From Metallyticus violacea (taxonomy: Eukaryota; Arthropoda; Insecta; Mantodea; Metallyticidae), in assembly GCA_030762175.1 (NCBI GenBank), contig CM060831.1:2621001-2685000 (forward strand): a DNA stretch of 64,000 nt. The letters run 5' to 3'. Position 1 is the stretch's first letter, and every line of letters begins with the position of its first letter. This document shows positions 1 to 12,047 of the stretch, piece after piece. The position numbers and the translations under genes were made by a program. The notes under the pieces were generated by a model that was not told the origin of the DNA, ran no database searches, and worked only from the letters and a program-made list of their open reading frames with translations.

Positions 1-333
1 GAAATAGCAGCTATATTTTTTGCGCTTACACCATCAGGTTTAAATTTTATTTGTTAGTATTGCACTTTCTAACTTATTATTGGTTTTATTTCATTTTTTA
101 ATTGACACATTCCTCTCGTGTTTTCTCCACCCCCGCCCCCTTTGTCTCCTGCTTCCACGCATTTCGTTACCATGGAGATTCAAAATTTACTTTAGCAAAT
201 TATCTTCTATAGTTGAAGAGCAAAATTTTTCGAAATATATATATTTGTATTAATATTTAAATGTTTTATCTATTTCTGCTTTTCTACTAGTTTTAAATGC
301 ATTGTTCCAGTAGCTAACTTTATTATTCATTTT

Positions 334-336
<3 letters not shown>

Positions 337-372
<36 letters not shown>
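337..372. repeat. (TA)n microsatellite
   Basis: This is an uninterrupted run of alternating T and A, about 18 units, in AT-rich surroundings. Confidence 0.95.
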
Positions 373-375
<3 letters not shown>

Positions 376-1353
376 ATTACTTTTTTCTGCTTTCAAGTTA
401 TTTTATTTATTAACTTCATGAATGAAAATATTTGTTAACATTCGTCCCTTATGTATTGAAGGATTTTGTTACGTCATTATGACGTCATGTTCTTTTTATA
501 TAACGTTCTGTTTCTCTCATACCGTTGTGCAGCACTTTAGTTTGATCGTTTTAAATATTCCTCTGTTGTGAATTAATCTTAAACAGTACTTTTAATGTAA
601 AACGAGAAAGTTGAAATTTTGATTTAAGAAACATACGATAGAAATGTTCATAGTAATTGAAAACACACTAAAGGAGTTTGTGAAGTCTTGTGTTTATACT
701 TGAAGCTAATATATGCAAAGAAATTTTCTTGTATCATCCTTGCCAATTTGATTAAAGCACTAACGTGAACATTTATACATTGTAGAACTCTTCTGAATAC
801 TTTTATGGATTATCAGTGAGGACAACTTTCATTGTTTTCTGCAATTTTTGTAAAATTGAAAATGCTTTTCAAAATATAAGAATTCTGGAAGTATGTATTA
901 AAACTAGTATACTACATACTGTATGTATGTATGTATATAAATTGGATTTGAATATCTTAATCTCAGATTTTGTGGATATTGAACTTAATGACATATTTTG
1001 AGAAATGATATGAAAATTGGATAGAGCCATTTCTTCAATGTATAAGAAATTCCATTACATTTCTTTTATAAGCCTGTAACTTTATCTTGTGTGATAGGCT
1101 ATTGCTACATATTGAAAATAGTGATGCTTGTAGATATTTACATAGTCAAACGCACCCTGATTTTCCCTGTATCATTGCGACACACCTTGAACCCAGTTCC
1201 AGCCTTGCCCCCGGCATTTCTAAATGCAGTAAACAAAGTGATGTTTCTATGACAGCATCAGAATTTGAATCTTACGTAAAGTTATAGCTGTTAAAAATGG
1301 GACGTCGCGTTGGCTAGATGAATTTCAATTATAGATTGCTCAAAGGGAATTAG

Positions 1354-1375
1354 GGTTTGGTTTGGTTTGGTTTGG
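1354..1375. repeat. (TTTGG)4 short tandem repeat
   Basis: Four consecutive TTTGG pentamers follow a GGGAATTAGGG context. The run is a simple repeat and too short to be read as telomeric. Confidence 0.9.
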
Positions 1376-1477
1376 CATGTATATTGAATGAATATCTTTA
1401 ATTTCTCATGTTGCATTGACAATATTAACTTAGCTGCAGTGCTTGCCATTATTATATGACGCATATTCTTATAGTAC

Positions 1478-2507
1478 GAGGGTAATTTGAAAACTTCTCT
1501 GAATGAAGCACCAAGTGATGACTTATTATTTTTCAAAACTAACTCTCTTGTCCACATTTTGTCCAAAGCCTTTATCCCATCACGAAAGTCGGGTTCCTCC
1601 AGCCTGCAAAATACGCTTCAACTGATGATTCAAGCAAGCTCTTCATCGGATGAAAGTTTCTTTCCATCAAGGAATTTCCTTAGTTTAGGGTAGAGATGGA
1701 ATTCCGGAGGAGCCAAGTCAGGACAAATTTGAATGTGGCAGCAAATCATTGATTTTTGTGAGGGCAAGCATCTTCTGATGACTTTGGTTTCATAAACCCA
1801 GCATTTTCTCGCACATTCTTGTTTTCAGCGTGTCCGAAAGTTTAGTATAATACGCTGCAGTGGGAAGATAAATCAATTAGCAGTACGCCCTTGGCATCCC
1901 AGAAAACCGACGCCGATTTCACACACTTGGTCTTCTTTGCCGGTGGAGTTTTGTGGCGCTTCCGTTGTTTAGAATGCCCTTTTGTTTCACGTGTGTAGCA
2001 GTGCGCCCATGTTTCATTCATTGCTGGTCACAAATCGACGCAGAAAGTGAAAGCAAGTCAAACTGCTGAGAAATTTGCACTTGATTCGCTTTTGATTCTA
2101 AGTCGACATAAATCTTGTCCATAATTTTTTCAACCACAATTCTTCCTTAAAAAATTCGGGTTTCTCTGAAATGCTCAGATCTTCAGCAAATGACGATCCT
2201 CCAGTACCACGTTGTGCACCTAATCAATTTGTGACTGATTTTGGTCATCGCTTCGCCTGTATTTGGAAAGTGTTGAAAATGACGTCTCCTAGAGTGTTTG
2301 TCACTGACACCCTTCTTTACCACCGCATGATGTTCGATATTTTCCATTTTCCCCTTACACATCTGTGCTGCAACAGCTATAGGCACTGGGATTCTTCCGT
2401 GTATTATTGCACAAATGTTTCTATGGAAGATGGCGGGTTTGTATGACAAAACTGCCCTGTAATTGCTGCTGCAATCTGTGGCTCATTCCGAGAACTTTTC
2501 AAATGAC
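1478..2507 (-). mobile_element. mariner-type transposon relic with both terminal inverted repeats (family A)
   Basis: The inverted ends match: GGGTAATTTGAAAACTTCTC at the left (inside 1478-1506) and, on the other strand, a version reading TTTGAAAAGTTCTCGGAATG at the right (2483-2507). The minus strand retains transposase pieces in broken frames. There is MNETWAHCYTRETKG near 2020 (the catalytic DETWVHHYTPE-type motif with the first Asp changed to Asn), KKTKCVKSASVFWDAKG near 1900, and a C-terminal remnant around 1500-1690. At about 1.03 kb it is slightly shorter than a full mariner (about 1.3 kb), and it is inactive. Confidence 0.8.
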
Positions 2508-3689
2508 TAATAGCAGGCATGTGATAGACCAATATATTCATCTACACTTAACCAATTAAAATTACGATTGTTTCATGCTCGCGAATGTCTGCACTTTTCT
2601 TCACAAAAATGGTTGAAATTTTCAGTTTTCAGTACTTTATTAAAATGAAACACAACGGAATTTTTAGTACGGGGGGGGGATGAAACTTGTTGTTTTGGGG
2701 GTACAAGTAATTCTATACTCCGGAATCATGTATAAACACTTCGCTGCACAAGATGAGATATACCATTACTTTTGTAGTCATTTAATAAAACCATGCAAAT
2801 GGGTAATGTTGCGTTCCTAATGTTAACACTGGCTTGCAAAGTAGTTCACAAACCCATTCCCAACATCTGAAGATGCAACTACTGCTGCAATGTGTTTCTC
2901 CCACAATTCAGGTGGATGATCCAAATGTCGTTCATACATTTAACATTTGCATAGTGTACGGTAATGAGACACAATTTCAGGTTGGTCAGCTCGAGTCTTG
3001 GCACTTTATGAAGAAATGTTGATTTCAAGGAGGATACAAAATTCAGAATGGATATTGATGAAAATATTTTAAAATGTTTAAATGTAATCTGTGCCACTAT
3101 TATAGTTTGCGAAGTGTAAACCCTCAGTATTTGTAAATAGGTTACTTAATTGCTTTGGTTTTGCACTAGCTGCTAGCAGCGTAACCGCAGCGTGGAGGAA
3201 ATTGCAATCCATTGTTTTCTAACATACTGCGCACAGAAGCAGTTGCAGTGAGAAATGGTTGAAGCTTGCCCACAGACTACGAACCATCACCAAAACAATG
3301 TTTCCGTTATCATTCTTTGGGTCAGACACAAGTCGATAGATACTTCCCATTAGTATAGAGATCTCTACACTTCAGTGATCTAGTCCACTCCTTAAAAACC
3401 ACCGCACTGATTGGGTTCCGTCCTGGGCATTCCACAGTCAATCAGCTACTGAGAGTAGGAAGCTGCTGACGTGGCATTTTCTACGCTACAGAAATTCATG
3501 TATCTTGAGCTCGCAAAACACTAATACACTTGCACCACACATATGAAGGTAATTAAAATGTAAACTGAATTTATTCTTGCCATATACAATTGCAATACAA
3601 CGTTTCCTTCAACAAAAACGCATTTTCCCTACCGGATGACTAGTTTATTCCGTTATTAAAGAATATGGGCGCGTCAACGTCGTCGCTGA

Positions 3690-4452
3690 ATCTTCTCTCT
3701 CCCAGTGGCCCGAACATGCGGCAATCTCAAGGGGATGAACCAAAACTGGAGGGTGTTCTATGGGGTTATCCAGTGAATTTTCGTTAATTCCGACATATGG
3801 CTGCTGAAGGAGGATATCACGAATGGGTTGCGAAGTTTTTTGTTTAAGTAGGCTGCTCTCATGTTGTCCAACATTTTGCAGTAATGCATGGCTATCACAG
3901 TCCTTCGTTCATGACGGAAATCTCCTTTTGAGTCCTCCCCCCCCCCCCAAAAAAAAACTCGCAAGAACATTCTTGTTGATCAGAGAGTTGTGGCTTTCAC
4001 TGAAGCACCGCCCTCTCTTCCGCTCTTTACTCATTCTCTTGTTTTAACGGGGTATAGTGGTGTACTCAGTCTCACAGGTTGGGTCAAAAACTGCAGAAGC
4101 CTCTTGACTGATGTTCTTTCAATCATTTTTTGTCATTAAAAAGGACACGTGGTACCCACCTCGCCGATACTTTCCGAACTCCTAGTGCTTCGTGTGCATT
4201 TATACAACTTGTGTCCAACTCTGAGTATACACTTAGGCGTCCATCACCTACCTACTAGATCACAAACTGCATGTATATTTTCTGAGCAACGCTTGTCCCC
4301 GTCTTTTCATTTGCCACTGTATCACGACCGCTGAGAAATTTCTTGTGCCAGTCAAACACTTGGGTTCGTGAAAGCGTAGCTTCTGCAAACTGTGCCCGAA
4401 TTCTGTACAAAACTCGCTTGATTTTGATTAGGAAGCTGATTGTCCGCCGCAC
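3690..4452 (-). mobile_element. mariner-type transposase relic
   Basis: The N-terminal helix-turn-helix region is visible on the minus strand as AEATLSRTQVFDWHKKFLSG followed by RDTVANE (4255-4452). This matches the mariner LSRTQVFEWHKRF-type motif. Further along, YCKMLDNMRAA near 3860-3900 resembles the segment before the second catalytic Asp. The reading frame is broken repeatedly. The C-terminal part is only weakly recognisable, so the left boundary is approximate. Confidence 0.6.
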
Positions 4453-4774
4453 AACGGACGGTGCAACATCTTGCTCAGGCGCGGATCGCTCTCATCCTCA
4501 CGTAACTGCTACTGTGGCCCCTAGCCCAGAGATCAAAAGACCGGTTTAAATTTGAATGATCCTCTCATAAGCGGGGCAAAACAATTCTTCTCGAGGCTGC
4601 GTACCGTTTAGCAGGTGCATGGCATACTTCCACAATACCACGAACGACTCCGCCGCCTCATACAACAATGATGACAAAGAAAATTGGGGAAAGTTCCACG
4701 TTCTGCCTAGGTGCTAACCTAGACAGGGGCCTATAGCCCAACTGTTGTCAATGTTTAGTTTTTCAATTCCATGC

Positions 4775-4821
4775 TACGCTGATGACCTGAGCTGTTAAAG
4801 AGCGTCCTTAAATAAAAAAAA
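4775..4821 (+). mobile_element. SINE family 1, 5'-truncated copy with 12-bp target duplication
   Basis: Only the last 47 bases of the SINE are present, with the ACGCTGATGA...TTAAAGAGCGTCC...AATAAA tail seen in the longer copies. The 12-mer TCAATTCCATGC occurs at 4763-4774 and again at 4822-4833, immediately flanking it. This is a target-site duplication, and it shows LINE-mediated insertion with 5' truncation. Confidence 0.85.
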
Positions 4822-4833
4822 TCAATTCCATGC

Positions 4834-5501
4834 CAGTCCACCTAAAGCTACACTTCTTAGGTGCACTGTGCCATCGTTCGTTCGGAAATGACTTACATAC
4901 ACTAACGGTGTTTTCCAAATATCGTGTAGTGTATGAACTTTCATTCCGAAGGTTCTGGGCTCATCCCATGGGGCCATCTCTTGACTTTGGGTTTTTCCCT
5001 GGATTGAATTTTCCTATTCTCGAATTTTCTGCTCTATTTGATTTCATTCCTTTATTTAACCGGGTGGAAATATGCGAGGTGTGCTGTGTAACGGCGACTT
5101 GCACTTTTGGCCAATGTGCAGTACTGGCGTCTGTCGTGGAAGGGGTCATTCTTTAAGGTAGGTGCGCTATTTGAACACGTGTCTAAGATCCTCACGGTGG
5201 TTTCCTCAATTCATCAGTTTCTCAGGGGTGTCCCAATTGCTGGTTTAGGTGCAAACGCCACATCTTGAGCACGGCTCAATTACCAACCTTTCGCTTTGTC
5301 ATTGCCAATTCAGTTTCATTTGTCATTCAACTTAGAAATTGGCACCGTGCGGGTGCCGCCAACTAACTGCACCATTGAATCTCTTTGGCACACACCATTG
5401 AGCATTTCCTGCCTTGAGCCATACGCTCCGAAGAATATTCAGAGCTATTTCAAGTATTCCAACTTAAAACCCATTAACACACAATCTTGATGTTTGTGCA
5501 G
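4834..5501. other. Unrecognised sequence before Moesin exon 1
   Basis: No exon of the family leader (MPK-type) was recognised. A 108-codon open frame at 4830-5156 has no recognisable domain and is probably chance. The last bases form a plausible acceptor ending in TTTGTGCAG. Confidence 0.5.
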
Positions 5502-5681
5502 ATGAACGTCCGGGTGACGACCATGGATGCGGAGCTGGAGTTCGCAATCCAGCAGACGACGACGGGCAAGCAGCTGTTTGATCAGGTGGTGAAGACGATC
5601 GGCCTGCGCGAGGTGTGGTTTTTCGGCCTACAATACGTGGACAGCAAGGGCGATCACACATGGATCAAACTTTACAAGAAG
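5502..5681 (+). CDS. Moe: Moesin (ERM protein), window coding exon 1
   Basis: This exon encodes 60 residues of the FERM F1 (ubiquitin-like) lobe of Moesin, which links cortical actin to membrane proteins. Recognisable stretches are [35 protein letters not shown] and TWIKLYKK, all near-identical to insect Moesin. The acceptor is the CAG at 5499-5501 and the donor is the GTGAGT from 5682, so the exon is exactly 180 nt and ends in phase 0. It opens with an ATG directly after the acceptor. Family members normally carry a short MPK-type leader before this residue, so the real start probably lies in an upstream exon outside the window. A start at this ATG is the alternative. Codons are unusually CpG-rich (15 CpG), unlike the four downstream exons. 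Ezrin and Radixin are excluded as separate genes only because insects normally have a single ERM gene. Confidence 0.97.
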
Positions 5682-5699
5682 GTGAGTGAAGTGACTTTC

Positions 5700-7010
5700 C
5701 TGTGCCTGCCATGAGTTAAGTTTGTGTAGGTATCAGCATTTCTGTACAATGACTCAGGACACATGACGAGCTGTGCTTATCCTTAACGCAACTATTTTCA
5801 CACCTTCCCAACTAAAAGTTGGAGTATTGTACCATAGTTAAGTATGGATGATTGAACAACTTTATCTCTTAAGATTTAAATTCTTATGAACGCTCTCATA
5901 TGTTCATTGCTTTAACCCACCATAACGGTCGTAGAAACGACAATCTGACGAGCGCGCCATAAACATTTATATCGTGTCATCAGCTTACTCACTGCCAGCT
6001 ATATCAGTGGGACGACAAGGCAGCTCAAGAGTGTTAAACATTAGAATAAAGCTAATAAATAATAATACACTTAAAAAGTGTTGTTGTCACTTTCATATAT
6101 CTGGATCGACTTATGAAATTTTCTATTACCGTTCTTAGTTTTCATTGAAAGTAAATAAATCTCTTAACGGATGTTAATCCTGCGGACATCGGCATCGTGA
6201 AATACAACTAGCCTGTATTGTTGCATATGCATTATTTAAATAGTTTAATGTTGATTTAGCATAATTGGAGAAATGACCGTTCTATTATGTGTTCAACGAA
6301 AGCTTAGATGCACAAATGTCCATTTTCTGCTCCTTTGTGTATAATTCACAAAATATCCGTTTAGTTCAACCTTAATTAACAAAATTATCAATAAATAGCG
6401 GCAAGGTTTTTGCAATCAATCATTTTAATTGTGTTTGAAACTCCTATATTGATAAGTCTTTGTGAAACAATTATAGAAGTAGTTAATGCTTTACTTCCTG
6501 ACAGTGAATATCAGCTTTCGGTAAATAAGATTTAGAAATTTTTGAAAATATTTTGCTCTTGTTTACGGTTGGTGGTTTGTAGTCTCCCCCACTGAAAGGA
6601 ATCGTAGATAACGTTAACAGTTCGAGGCGGACTTTTAAGCAAGTCGGACATTTTGGTGTGGTTCGAGAATATTTTAAGTTATTTACATCAGTTATGTAGT
6701 AGGAAATAGGTTTTATATAAGTGACAGACTTATCTAATATAAATGTCTCTATCTGGAGAAAGGGAAGAGGTGATACCAGTAAGTTCGTCTGTCGCGAACT
6801 GAAGAACTAGTACCCATCCCCTCTCTTCCTTTAACTGAGGAGACTCCAAGCCATCAATCATGTTAAAGCGAAAATCGTTTGTTTGCAGAAAATTTTAAGT
6901 AATGAAAAATTAACACCGGTTCTTCCCCAATAATATAAATCAACACACGACAATTTAAACCCTTATGCCACAGTATTCTATCAGGCATTAGCATTAGACA
7001 TCTCTTCTCT
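5700..7010. other. Intron sequence, nothing recognised
   Basis: The sequence is moderately AT-rich. No repeat family or coding motif was recognised on either strand. Confidence 0.5.
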
Positions 7011-7023
7011 CACTGTTCACATG

Positions 7024-7242
7024 ACCCAGGATCATGGGTTCAATTCCGGCAAGGGTCGATGAATTTTTTGAATGTAAAAATCCTAAGATTGGCGACTTTC
7101 TTCAGAATTTAAGTAAAGTCGCGGGTGCCGTGTCGTAGATTTACTGCACGTAAAAGAATCTCAAGTCTGAAAGAAGATTCCTATGAGCAATATTTATCGG
7201 TCATTTCACGCTTTGATTGTCCGTAAATAAACCAAATAAATA
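7024..7242 (+). mobile_element. SINE family 1 copy (tRNA-derived)
   Basis: It has the family order: a tRNA B-box-like GGGTTCAATTCCGG, then CCTAAGATTGGCGACTTTC, a GTCGTAGATTTAC block, GAAAGAAGATTCC, ATTTATCGG, and a CCGTAAATAAACCAAAT tail. The 5' part is truncated before the A box. The flanks ACTGTTCACATGAC and ACTGTTCATACGAC look like an imperfect target duplication. Confidence 0.8.
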
Positions 7243-7447
7243 ACTGTTCATACGACACTAGTTGCATGAGAAGGGAGGCCAACGCCGCCCACACAATGAA
7301 TCGTGTATTCTGGCCGCCATGAGCAATGTGCTTATCGGATGTTGTAGCCCCCCAACATTGCGTCATTAGATAATTGAATGACAATAATTAAAATATCTTT
7401 GGAAATTATTATTTCACACTATAACATAATTTCGAACAAATTCGTCT

Positions 7448-7525
7448 TACAGCCGTGATTCGAGTCCTAGATCATCAGCGTTCCGGGCTAACGGTCTAGC
7501 AAACTGAGCTACTGTGTCCTCCAAG
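7448..7525 (-). mobile_element. tRNA-like sequence (SINE head or tRNA pseudogene)
   Basis: The minus strand reads GTAGCTCAGTTTGCTAGA, a good polymerase III A box. About 30 bases later it reads GGACTCGAATC, a fair B box. The ends do not form a convincing 7-bp acceptor stem, so a working tRNA is unlikely. It differs from the heads of the other SINE families in this window. Confidence 0.45.
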
Positions 7526-8006
7526 TCCGATTTTTCATTACCCACTTATGTCCTACACACTGCTAGTGTAAAAGAACAATTTCTATATGTAAATTAACCG
7601 CTACACAGTTGGTGGTTGAACTAAAGCCTCGGTCATAAGTACTCGCACCATTCCGAGTTCGCCTCTTGAATGAATTTCTCATAGTAGAGAAACGTTAGGG
7701 AGGTCTCCGGGCCATACAGAATCAGATGGTGCTTGGACAAAGTAGTTCAGTTACAGCGCCAGCACGGAAGTCTAATGATTCATGGTTCAAATGGGCCCCC
7801 GATTTGAGTAATTCTTCATTTACACTTAAAATATCTTTATCAGATTTGGGTCAGTCATTGCTGAAGTTTTCTGACTGTTCAAAACGATATTTTCTTGAGA
7901 TATTTTGTATGTTTTTAAAAAGCGGTTTATCATTCACATGGTATTCGGGGACGGTTCTCGTATGCGCGTAACAGTTTTCGGTTTTGAGTTTTTTTTTTTT
8001 TTTTTT

Positions 8007-8270
8007 GATTGATTTATTTATGGACGCTCTTTAACATCTCAGGTCATCAGCGTCCCATTCAACTCGGGGCGTGAAACGACCGACAAATTTTGCTCAGAGG
8101 CCTCTCTTTCAGGCTTGAGGTTCTTTTTCGTGCCGTAAATGTACGACACGGGACCCACGGCTTTACTTCCCTTCCGAAGGAAGCCATACTCAGGATTTTT
8201 ACGCCCGAAAAAATCCATCCATCCTGGCCGGGTTCGAACCCGCGTTTTGGGTGTAGGACGGTTTTGAGGT
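8007..8270 (-). mobile_element. SINE family 1 copy, antisense
   Basis: Read on the minus strand it has the B-box region GGGTTCGAACCCGGCCAGGA, the TATGGCTTCCTTCGGAAGGG block, the GTCGTACATTTACGGCACG block and the GGACGCTGATGACCTGAGAT block. It ends in a (T)n run at 7990-8006 on the + strand, after the ATAAATAAATC tail. It is one of the best-preserved copies. Confidence 0.88.
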
Positions 8271-8279
8271 GGTGATTGA

Positions 8280-9740
8280 TAATTGACGCAATGGCAAAGT
8301 TTTAGGTTGTTGAGTTTATCCAGGTGTTACTTCCACCATCTTGTAACATTAATCCTCGCAGTGTTCAATCCGGCCTCATTAATTAAATTTCTTGTGCATT
8401 TTGGTTTATAGAATAGAAGAGTGTATTTCCCTGAGATATCCAGTGATGTTTCCCAAAAATAGTATAGTAACAAAATTTTAAATTAAAATTCTACAGGAAA
8501 ATGTTGGTAAAATTACACGTTTGAATCACTCCGGGTTTAACATATTGAAACAGATGACATTAATCAATCAGTTCAAAACCAAGCGCCATTTTTGTCAAGC
8601 AAGCAAAGCTTGAGAAAGAAAACTCCCAATTTCTCAACTGCAGGTCATGTGTACACCCAGTTAATGTCTGTCTACCTATGGTGTTTTCAGAAACTGCTGT
8701 GGGGCATATGATAGGGATAAACCTTTACCTTTTTCCTGGAACTGAGATTATAGTTATCCATCTGCTTATTTATAAAGAGTTCGCTGAGGAAAACAATGTT
8801 GTCACGCCTCTGCAATCTCTTGTATATGTCCGGTGTAGAATCGAGTTTTTTATACTATAATTAAACGTTCAAAACATAATTAATACGCCCACAAACATTC
8901 AAAACACTTCGCGTGACAGTTTCATTGCCTTAAGCCTGCCGAAACATTTTAAAGGTTTCTATTGGAGATTAACAGCTGAATTAGCTCTCTGCTCTAGTTT
9001 GAATTTCATAACGAAATCTCCAATCTGCTCATGAATGAGGTAACAGAAACTTGTCGAGCAAAACTCTATTTGCGATTCCTGCTTGCTATAAACCTGAGCT
9101 TGGAACTTTTTGATAGTATCTCGTAATACTGACCTGATAACATGTACTTTGCCCTAAAGAATCACCTCGGTTATATGTATGAAATAATTCAGCATTTTGC
9201 CAATTTTCCTTTTCATTACAGTGTGTGCTTAGGTATTTAAATCTTCATTTCTTCACTTCTCATTGTCCAGAAAATCGATGCTTACGATCAAATGAATGTA
9301 AAACACAGGAGAAATGTTTGTCCTCCAGCATTTATTGTGACTTCTTCTATCGGCACTTATTTTATTAAAATTTTACTTTCATCTTTTTTGTCACTACTAA
9401 ACCCCACAGTGTACTTTGTTCTAAAGTTCATCACAATCAGCGTGTAACGTGTTAAATAATCCAGTTTATATTTACAACTGAAACATTTCTCCAGCTTAGG
9501 TATCATACATCCTGACCGAACAGGAGTATTGAAATAAAGAAAAGCCTACGAAATTTCACAGAGGTCTTACCAATGATTTTATTTTTGTTATGTGTAATGT
9601 TTGATCTTTGGTAATAAATGAAGGCATTCTCTAAAAACCAAGCGGGAATTCGCTAGAACACTAAGAGAAAAGAAGTCAACTGTATATCAAGAACATCGGC
9701 ATATAAAGTTGTCTATCCTTTGAACCAAATGCTTCAATTC
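8280..9740. other. Intron sequence, nothing recognised
   Basis: AT-rich sequence. A 60-codon frame at 8678-8860 resembles no known domain. No repeat family was assigned. Confidence 0.5.
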
Positions 9741-9754
9741 GGGTAAAAGGAAAA

Positions 9755-10220
9755 CTAAATCGTTACCATATAGAGGGTGAGGTATACACTCCACGTTGAT
9801 TTTTGTGAGACAGCATTTACGATGTGTAATTGGCCCAGAAAAGCGGCCTTTTGCGTGTGATGTCTTGAGTTTTTAGGACATCTCTGTAGTATTGACCAGT
9901 TAAAGCTGTATGTGCAGGTACAACGTTCTTTGAACATCCAGATCATAAATTTCCCAGTAGAAGCGAAACAAGTTTGGTGTCTACCAGAGTGTCTTACTGT
10001 TTGGTCTCAGAATCGAAATATAGTCATATTGATGCAACAAACACGTCTGTTAACTTGTGGTGGTACCCAGTGAAATATCCACATTGGTGATAAACTTCAC
10101 CTCCACCTTCCTTTGAAAAACATTTTAAACACTGTTCTAACTGTGCTATTGGCCTCGGCTGAAGACAGCTCATACGGTACATCGGAGAGAACCAGAAGTT
10201 ACAATGATACCAGTACAATT
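9755..10220 (-). mobile_element. mariner-type transposase relic (family B)
   Basis: The stretch shares an order of words with three other relics (near 19.8, 30.1 and 33.4 kb): a TTTAGGACATCTCTGTAGTATTG-type segment, a TATGTGCAGGTAC segment, and a GTACCCAGTGAAAT segment. In the copy at 33.3 kb this region decodes to mariner motifs (LHHDNA and HPSYSPDVAT). Here the frames are badly broken and no intact motif remains, so the assignment rests on nucleotide similarity to the other copies. Confidence 0.55.
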
Positions 10221-10234
10221 TGTACCTTACGTGT

Positions 10235-11780
10235 TAAGCTAACAGAATACTGTAAAGTTAAATTGTAACGCGATAACCTATGCCTGTTAAAAAGTATGAT
10301 CTTAGTTGCATCCCGAGAGCAGCATGACTTAATGCCATTGTCATGCACTTTTCCCAATGATGACGGATATTAAAACTGCTTTAGGAATGGGGTCGCAAGT
10401 CATAGACATCTGCACCTTGTCGAGGTTGTTTTCTATTGGCAAAGCTGGAGTGTTTGGCAACTTTCCGAAGGATTGTTGAATACTGCAGTTGAGGGCAATG
10501 ATTAATTTGCGTCCTCGAGCTCTAAAGGCCCAGATGTTTGAGAGGCGTGAACCCTGGACCTCGCCACTGGAGGAAGGTCGTACGCCAATAAACTGAAAAT
10601 AGCAAGTGCAAGTGGATTATGAAAGTGATGATGTCATGTACCACATGCGAATCCGGGAGTGTAGGTCTGTTAGTGACTCAGCGCGTGGGCGGCTGCAGAA
10701 GGTTGCATTGGTCTTCAATCTCGGCTAGCATGGCGGTTCTGCATGCAAGGGGCGAGGGATGGAGACCAGGTCTGTCTTTCATGTGCTATTCCGTCCATTA
10801 AACAAGCTCTGCAAGTCAGGTCTTGTAACACTTTTTAGGCATCTAAAGAGAAACTAAGAATAATCAAAATAGAAAGGGAAACAACCCTAAAAATCTGAAA
10901 ATTGAATGAAAAAAACAAAGTGTGTAAGGATTAGATCAAAGTTCCTCTTCTATAACTTTTGAAGCATGTGGTTCAGTGACATGAAATTCGGTATGTGGGG
11001 GACAAATGTATACTGAAAACTCAAAAATTATATTTCTAATTGCGATTTAACCAAAAGTAACTCCAACTTCTTATTTTAAATGAAATACGTAGTATATTTT
11101 TGCATTTTCGAATAATGCTCATTAAGAGCTTTTCCAGAAAGTTGCTGAACCAAGAAAATAAAAATGTGTGGCGAGTAATATGCTCCTTCCTCAACCAAAG
11201 CTAGCTCATTGTTCAAACTGGTAGCCCTTAGCTGCTTCACAACGTGCCAGTCGATCACAGAAACCATTTAGATAACTGCTTCAAGAATGTCTTGAACCGC
11301 TTTCACTATTCGATTTTCCTTATCGTCTTAAGTTATATCTTTCTCGACATGCTACGAACTTCAAGTGACCCTACAAAAAGTCCAAAACGCTACAAATCGC
11401 GGATATTACTGGCCTCTGTGACCTCTGCTGTGAAAAAACCGAGTTTAATCTCCATAGTGACCTGGAGCTCCATCTTGTTGCACGTGTGTATAATTTCTGG
11501 GTACCCAATGGTTGACTATTTCGAAGCAAATCCAAACATTAAGTTTGTGTAGATATTGCATGTACTTCTTCATCCATTGTGGATTTACGTCTGACCAGTA
11601 TCAGTAGTTGTGTCTGTTGATTCAGGCAGAATATGTTTCATCCGGGAATACAATTTTATTGTTAATGCGCTCCATAATTAATTCACATAACTGCATTCAT
11701 CTATCTTGATCGCCCTCTGAATTTTATATAGGTAGATGTTGTTTGGCACTTTAAAGGATTTTCATCATGAAACTATTACT
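10235..11780. other. Intron sequence, nothing recognised
   Basis: Open frames at 10619-10801, 11076-11267 and 11244-11552 show no domain I can identify. No tRNA, SINE or transposase motif was seen. Confidence 0.45.
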
Positions 11781-11795
11781 TATATTTGATTCTCC

Positions 11796-12047
11796 CAAGA
11801 TCGCGGGTTCAAACCCGGCCAGGACCGATGGATTTTTTCGGGTGTAAAATCCTAAGTATGGCTTCCTTCGGAAGGGAAGTAAAGTCGTGGGTCCCATGTC
11901 GTACATTTACGGCACGAAAAAGAACCTTAAGCCTGAAAGAAGAGGCCTCTTAGCAAAAGTTGTCGGCCGTTTCACGCCCTGAATTGAACGGGACGCTGAT
12001 GATCTGGGATGTTAAAGAACGTCCGTAAATAAACCAAATCAACAACA
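11796..12047 (+). mobile_element. SINE family 1 copy with 12-bp target duplication
   Basis: The copy begins at CCCAAGATCGCGGGTTCAAA (B box) and runs to GTCCGTAAATAAACCAAATC. The 12-mer ATATTTGATTCT occurs at 11784-11795 and at 12048-12059, exactly at both ends. It is therefore a 5'-truncated retroposon. It is a good reference copy for the family because it is little decayed. Confidence 0.9.

Larger units (their letters stand above)
1..1477. other. AT-rich stretch without recognised genes
   Basis: This stretch lies upstream of the first visible Moesin exon, so it is probably intron or 5' flank. It has a long TA dinucleotide run near 337-372 and four TTTGG units at 1354-1375. Short open frames at 816-1001 and 1087-1287 show no family similarity I can recognise. 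Confidence 0.6.

Noticed and set aside
1354..1375. (TTTGG)4 as an interstitial telomere remnant
   Set aside because: The arthropod telomere unit is TTAGG. Four TTTGG units are too few and the wrong sequence.
5490..5501. Upstream in-frame ATG giving MFVQ before MNVRV
   Set aside because: The four codons end in a good acceptor (TTTGTGCAG) and are not part of any ERM leader I know. Splicing at 5501 explains the sequence better.
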